The translations under genes and the position numbers were made by a program. From NCBI RefSeq assembly GCF_011751765.2, contig NZ_CP061169.1, forward strand, positions 2,852,001-2,916,000: 64,000 nucleotides of DNA, given 5' to 3'. The DNA is from Paramicrobacterium chengjingii. Lineage in GTDB: Bacteria; Actinomycetota; Actinomycetes; Actinomycetales; Microbacteriaceae. Numbering within the stretch: position 1 is the stretch's first letter; every line of letters begins with the position of its first letter. Shown in pieces: positions 59,854 to 64,000 of this stretch. The notes beneath the pieces are model-generated. The model saw only the letters and a program-made list of their open reading frames with translations, was not told the DNA's origin and searched no databases.

Positions 59854-61528
59854 GCCAGACCGTCGTCTCGCCGGGCAGCGTCCCATCGTCGAGAAGGCCA
59901 CTCGACACAAGAACCTCGCCAGCAGGCAGCGGAATCGCCTCTGGGCCGAAGTTGGTGACGACCTCCCAGCCGTTCGCACGACGGAAGTGCAGCACGCTGC
60001 GAGCATCCGACCCCTGCCATTCAAGCGACTCGGCAGTCTGCAGCTCGGCGCGCAGTGCGAGAGCACGACGGTACAGGTTGAGAGTCGAAGAAGGGTCGCC
60101 GCTTTCGGCTTCAACGGAGAGTGAACCGAACCACTCTGGCTGCGGTAGATGCGCACGGGCGGGACCGAACCCGAAAGACGGCCCGTCGACCGTCCACGGC
60201 AACGGCACGCGGCATCCGTCACGCCCTGGATCGACTCCGGGGTTGTGAAAGTAGGCCGGGTCTTGGTGCTGATCCGCAGGAATGTCGGCGACCTCACCCA
60301 GACCGAGCTCCTCACCCTGATAGAGATAGGCAGACCCGGGCAGCCCGAGCATGAACAAGGATGCTGCGCGCGCACGCCGCAACCCGGTGGCGATGTCGAG
60401 TTCCGGCTCCGTTCCGCCAGAGAGCAGCCACTCGGAACCCTGCTTGACATCGCGTCCGCCCCGCGCCGGCAGGCCGTAACGCGTGGCGTGGCGAACAACA
60501 TCGTGGTTCGAGAACACCCACGTTGTCGACGAGCCGGCGATCTGAGCTTCGGCGAGGTTCGTGCTCACGATCTCGAGAAATTGGCCAGCATCGAAGTCTG
60601 CTTCAAGCAGGTCGAAGTTGAACGCCTGGCCGAGCTCATTCGGGCTCGCATAGCGGGCGCGGCGCTCCGCCGAGTCCACCCATGCCTCAGCAACGGCGGT
60701 GCGTGGCGGATCGTACTCGTCCAGCACCTGGCGCCATTCGGCGTAGATATCGTGCACCTCGTTGCGGTCCCAGATCGGGTGCTTCCCATCGGTTGTGGGA
60801 GTGGCATCGAGCTCAGCCTGCGTCGGCAGCACGTCGGGAAGCTCCTTTGCGCAGCCGTGCGCGACGTCGACACGAAATCCATCGACACCACGGTCGCTCC
60901 AGAAGCGCAACGTCTTCAGGAAGTCCTCGTGCACCTCCGGGTTCTTCCAGTTGAAGTCGGGCTGCTCTTTCGCGAAGAGATGCAGGTACCACTGGCCGTC
61001 CTCTACCCGCGACCACGCGGGCCCTCCGAACATCGAGATCCAATCGGAAGGCGGGATCTCGCCGTTCTCACCGAGACCGTCACGGAAGATATATCGTTCA
61101 CGCTCCGGCGACCCCTTGCCTGCGGCGAGCGCCTGCTGAAACCACACGTGTCGGTCGGAGCTATGGTTGGGCACGATGTCGGCGATGAGCTTGATATTCG
61201 CCTCGTGCAACGTCGCGATCATCTCGTCAAAGTCGTCGAGCGTGCCGATCTTGGGGTCGACGTCACGGTAATCATCGACATCGTAGCCGCCGTCGGCGAG
61301 AGCAGACGGATAGAAAGGGCTCAGCCAGACGGCGTTGACGCCGAGCTGCTTGAGGTAGGGCACGCGGCTCGTGATGCCCGTCAGATCGCCGATGCCGTCG
61401 CCATTGGCGTCAGAGAAGCTGCGGGGGTAGATCTGGTAGACGGTGGCCTGGCGCCACCACGTCGCACCGGCATCCGCGTCATTGTCGCGAGTGTCGGGGT
61501 TCGGGCTGCTGTCGAGCACATCGGTCAT
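59843..61528 (-). CDS. Alpha-glucosidase, glycoside hydrolase family 13
   Basis: A 561-residue cytoplasmic alpha-glucosidase or oligo-1,6-glucosidase type enzyme. The TIM-barrel starts WWRQATVYQIYPRSFSDANG. Catalytic sites are complete: nucleophile Asp in GVDGFRVDVAHG, acid/base Glu in AVAEAWVD, and the transition-state Asp in FSNHDVVRH. The C-terminal beta-domain ends ETTVWLRN. AGAAAGG lies about ten bases before the ATG at 61528. Specificity (maltose, isomaltose, trehalose-type) cannot be set from these motifs. Confidence 0.93.
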   Translation of the reverse strand: MTDVLDSSPNPDTRDNDADAGATWWRQATVYQIYPRSFSDANGDGIGDLTGITSRVPYLKQLGVNAVWLSPFYPSALADGGYDVDDYRDVDPKIGTLDDFDEMIATLHEANIKLIADIVPNHSSDRHVWFQQALAAGKGSPERERYIFRDGLGENGEIPPSDWISMFGGPAWSRVEDGQWYLHLFAKEQPDFNWKNPEVHEDFLKTLRFWSDRGVDGFRVDVAHGCAKELPDVLPTQAELDATPTTDGKHPIWDRNEVHDIYAEWRQVLDEYDPPRTAVAEAWVDSAERRARYASPNELGQAFNFDLLEADFDAGQFLEIVSTNLAEAQIAGSSTTWVFSNHDVVRHATRYGLPARGGRDVKQGSEWLLSGGTEPELDIATGLRRARAASLFMLGLPGSAYLYQGEELGLGEVADIPADQHQDPAYFHNPGVDPGRDGCRVPLPWTVDGPSFGFGPARAHLPQPEWFGSLSVEAESGDPSSTLNLYRRALALRAELQTAESLEWQGSDARSVLHFRRANGWEVVTNFGPEAIPLPAGEVLVSSGLLDDGTLPGETTVWLRN

Positions 61529-61642
61529 TGTTCGAGGGGCCTTTCTACGCAACGTGAGAGGGAGTGATCTCACCCTAGAGCAGATCGCACAACGTTCCCT
61601 CACCCCCTGTTGCTCGCGCACTCCCGGACGTAGCCTGAGTGC

Positions 61643-61945
61643 ATGGTCAATCGAATGAGTGCTGAAGAATTTGCCGAGGCATCCGGGGTGGCCGATTGGG
61701 AGGCCGACGAGACAAGCGCCGTCGCAACGTTTGCGACAGGCACGTTCTCTGACGGCGTCTCGTTCGTCGACGAGATCGGTGCGCTTGCGGACGCTGCCGA
61801 GCATCACCCCGACGTGGAGCTCACATATCCGGCCGTCACCGTCACCCTCACGACACACGAAGTCGATGGGCTCTCAGAGCGCGACGTGGAACTCGCACGT
61901 CAGATCTCGCAGGTTGCTCATGACAGCGGCATCCACGCTTCGTGA
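61643..61945 (+). CDS. Pterin-4a-carbinolamine dehydratase
   Basis: A 100-residue PCD/DCoH enzyme. The active-site motif EHHPDVELTYPAVTVTLTTH includes the conserved His pair, and HEVDGLSERDVELA is the family C-terminal helix. It recycles tetrahydrobiopterin or has a related role; no pterin hydroxylase gene is nearby. ATG 61643 or 61655 may be used. It overlaps the next gene by four bases (GTGA). Confidence 0.9.
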   Translation: MVNRMSAEEFAEASGVADWEADETSAVATFATGTFSDGVSFVDEIGALADAAEHHPDVELTYPAVTVTLTTHEVDGLSERDVELARQISQVAHDSGIHAS

Positions 61946-62319
61946 TCGCAGTTCGGTCGGGCGCTCGCCCCGTGACACGGATGCTGGGGGTCGCCGCGGT
62001 GCTTGCACTCTGTCTGACCGCGTGTTCGTCCGGCGAAGAGTCCTTCCCCGGCACATGGGGGAGCGACGACTCCGGACAACCGAACCTCACAATCGACGAT
62101 GACAGCTCATACAGCGGCTCAGACGGCTGCAATCGCGTCAACGGACAGGGAACAATCTCGGGCGACACGTTCCGCTTCGGCTCGATGATCGGCACCTTGA
62201 TGGCCTGCGAGGGCGTCGACGACTGGCTGCGCCGGGCCGATACAGCCAAGGTCATCGACGGTGACCTCGTCGTCTACGACGACGAGGGCAAGAAGATCGG
62301 CACGCTCGACGGCGACTGA
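61942..62319 (+). CDS. Small secreted lipoprotein (META-like)
   Basis: A 125-residue protein starting with GTG overlapping the dehydratase stop. The signal peptide (MLGVAAVLALCLTAC) ends in the lipobox LTAC. The mature part is acidic and beta-rich with a loop like META-domain proteins (DGCNRVNGQGTISGDTFRF, GTLMACEGVDDWL), including a CN and AC pair that could form a disulfide. Function unknown. Confidence 0.8.
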   Translation: MIAVRSGARPVTRMLGVAAVLALCLTACSSGEESFPGTWGSDDSGQPNLTIDDDSSYSGSDGCNRVNGQGTISGDTFRFGSMIGTLMACEGVDDWLRRADTAKVIDGDLVVYDDEGKKIGTLDGD

Positions 62320-62330
62320 CGAGTCGCCAA

Positions 62331-64000
62331 CTAGCGACCGTCGACGAGCCGGATGAACGCACTCAGCTGCGCCAGTTCATCCGGCGTGTGCGGAAGATAG
62401 TCACTGAGCGACGGCGAGTACACGAGATGCGCAGCCCATTGCGCGCGTGAGATCGAGACGTTGAGGCGGTTTTTCATGAGCAGAAAGCCCATGCCCCGCG
62501 GCACCTCGGTGGGGTCGGATGCCGCGAGACTCACGATTGCGATCACGGCTTCCTGCCCCTGAAACTTGTCGACGGTCCCCACTCGAACAGCCGAGTGACC
62601 TGCCCTGTCGAGCGCTTCGCGAACGACCCCGACTTGCGCGTTGTACGGCGAGACGACGATGATGTCGCGCTCCGTCAACGGATCGCACTCGCGCCCGTCA
62701 TCGGGGTCCGTCCAGCTCTCCCCGAGGTATTCACGAACGATCTCGACGACACGTGCCGCCTCTTCAGGCGACGATGTCGCGTTTCCCACGTGATTAATGG
62801 CATCGATGTGCAGGCCCGGCGACCGATTCTGCAAGTGCCGCTTTCCCGCGCACGCGTGTGAGCTCAGTTCACCCTCGTATGAGAGCTCAGAGACAACGCT
62901 CGTCACTTCCTGACGCATGCGACGGCTCTCGGCGAGAAAGTAGCCCAGCTCGTCAGGCAGCACGTCATGCCCGGCGCTCACCCAGCCGAGCGCCGACTCG
63001 TCGACGGGTTCGGGATGCGTGCCCTGGCTCACCTGTGGAAGCTGCTGCGGATCACCGAGCAGAACGAGGTTGCGGGCTGCGACGCTCGCCGCGATCGTCG
63101 AACCGAGCGAGTATTGCCCTGCTTCGTCGACGACCAGCAGATCAAGTTCGCGCCGCCCGACGTACGCGGGGTTGCTGAAGGTCCACGCCGTGCCCCCGAT
63201 GACATAGCCGCTCTCTGCGTGGTCGAGGCCGAACGTCAGGTACTGCTTTCTGTCGATCGCTGTGAAGGCGTGACCGTCGCTCGCCTCACCCTGCTTGAGA
63301 GCTTTTGCCACGAGCTCCGCGTCGAGCCCTGCGCTCGTCACCACACGGTCGAGCACGTTCTCGACAACAGCGTGCGACTGCGAGACCACGCCGACCTTCC
63401 ACCGATGGCGTCGCACGAGCTCGGCGATGAGGTGCGAAGCGAGGTACGTCTTGCCCGTTCCGGGAGGCCCTTGAACGGCGAGGTACGAGCCGTCGAGATC
63501 GAGCACTGCCTCCGTCACGTCGGCGAGGTTGTCTCCCGTTCGCGGCAGCGCGTTTGTGTGGGTGCGAGGAGGAACTCTGCGCAGCAGATCGAGAACAGGC
63601 TCCGCCGGCAGTGCCGCCGAGATCTCGCCCAGGTCGGAAGACGCTGACAGGCCGGCGCTATCGAACGCATCGATGATGTTCTGCCCCCACCACGCGATGG
63701 CACCGACCTGCGTTCCCGGCCTTGGTGGGCTCTCGGGTGTGAGAGCAACGGGCATGGTGTCGTAGCGATCGATGTCTCTGCCGAGAGTCTCTTCGAGAAG
63801 CATCCGGCCGTCGTCGAACACCTCGAGAACGGTCACGGCCCGTGCAACCCGCGCCCCCGGATCGCCTCGATCGTCGAACCACGGCCCCGGATGCTCGTAG
63901 AGCGCGTACGGCTTGGCGCCGGCCTTCACCGTGCTTCCTGGTGCCCACGAACCGCGCACGACAATGTGTCGGCGGTCGCTGCGCTGCGTGCCTTCGCGGT
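62331..64000 (-). CDS. Superfamily 1 DNA/RNA helicase, C-terminal part of a RecB-like nuclease-helicase (5' end outside window)
   Basis: The frame is open to the right edge of the window, at least 556 codons, so the start is not seen. The helicase core has Walker A GPPGTGKTYLASHL, DEAGQ (VVDEAGQYSLGSTIA), LGDPQQLPQVSQG, VGTVDKFQGQEAVIAIVSLA and the final RLNVSISRAQWAAHLV. This matches the C-terminal helicase of TM0106-type proteins, whose N-terminus is a RecB-like nuclease. The in-frame GTG near 63959 is internal because codons continue upstream. Confidence 0.9.
   Translation of the reverse strand, partial: REGTQRSDRRHIVVRGSWAPGSTVKAGAKPYALYEHPGPWFDDRGDPGARVARAVTVLEVFDDGRMLLEETLGRDIDRYDTMPVALTPESPPRPGTQVGAIAWWGQNIIDAFDSAGLSASSDLGEISAALPAEPVLDLLRRVPPRTHTNALPRTGDNLADVTEAVLDLDGSYLAVQGPPGTGKTYLASHLIAELVRRHRWKVGVVSQSHAVVENVLDRVVTSAGLDAELVAKALKQGEASDGHAFTAIDRKQYLTFGLDHAESGYVIGGTAWTFSNPAYVGRRELDLLVVDEAGQYSLGSTIAASVAARNLVLLGDPQQLPQVSQGTHPEPVDESALGWVSAGHDVLPDELGYFLAESRRMRQEVTSVVSELSYEGELSSHACAGKRHLQNRSPGLHIDAINHVGNATSSPEEAARVVEIVREYLGESWTDPDDGRECDPLTERDIIVVSPYNAQVGVVREALDRAGHSAVRVGTVDKFQGQEAVIAIVSLAASDPTEVPRGMGFLLMKNRLNVSISRAQWAAHLVYSPSLSDYLPHTPDELAQLSAFIRLVDGR

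Overview
The window is high-GC DNA from an actinobacterium, most likely a member of the Microbacteriaceae. The evidence is the gene families (DUF222/HNH protein, ECF42-DGPF pair, CsoR copper locus, sugar ABC operon without its own ATPase), many GTG/TTG starts, several apparently leaderless promoters, and a strong excess of the hexamer GGATGC/GCATCC. The genus cannot be fixed from this sequence. No rRNA, tRNA, CRISPR array or prophage was seen. Most of the window is ordinary chromosome; the only complete mobile element is one IS110-family insertion.

Layout. 1-8.0 kb: end of an MscS channel gene, a TetR regulator, then a divergent sugar ABC transporter-beta-galactosidase operon with a palindromic operator between them. 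8.0-14.3 kb: DUF4262 protein, a YoeB toxin remnant, a rubredoxin-like/MBL protein, an SOS-box-controlled HNH protein, a DEAD-box RNA helicase, and an ArsR-SRPBCC pair. 14.3-23.2 kb: a minus-strand oligopeptide/nickel-type ABC transporter ending in a flavin monooxygenase, preceded by a carboxylesterase and a DUF1992 protein. 23.25-24.76 kb: IS110-family element with a long non-coding flank where a bridge RNA is expected. 24.8-27.7 kb: two small DNA-binding proteins divergent from a minimal PEP/ATP-grasp phosphotransferase and a histidine phosphatase.

28-34 kb: lytic-transglycosylase-like secreted protein, dGTPase-like HD protein, the ECF42 sigma factor with its DGPF partner and a matching promoter, AI-2E transporter, NAD(P)HX epimerase. 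34-40 kb: NmrA-like protein, a paired SMR exporter under a guanidine-III riboswitch, MFS transporter, hydrolase and a second LLM oxidoreductase closed by a good intrinsic terminator. 40-48.7 kb: hexapeptide-repeat protein, multicopper oxidase, M18 aminopeptidase, GMC oxidoreductase, small membrane protein, MFS transporter, MDR oxidoreductase. 48.7-51.9 kb: copper locus (CopB-type ATPase, an undescribed GGDPG-repeat protein, CsoR, CopZ) with two CsoR-type operators.

51.9-64 kb: an antitoxin remnant, a short leaderless ORF plus mutually exclusive hairpins upstream of a PheS-like mystery ligase fused to an FDX-ACB domain, VanZ protein, kinase, SDR, NTF2-like protein, a two-domain Old Yellow Enzyme with damaged Fe-S and dinucleotide motifs, GNAT, GH13 glucosidase, pterin dehydratase, lipoprotein, and a partial superfamily 1 helicase. 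The most interesting parts are the PheS-like ligase leader, the guanidine-III/SMR unit, the copper repeat protein, the IS110 non-coding flank, and an 83-84 bp structured intergenic repeat present twice.
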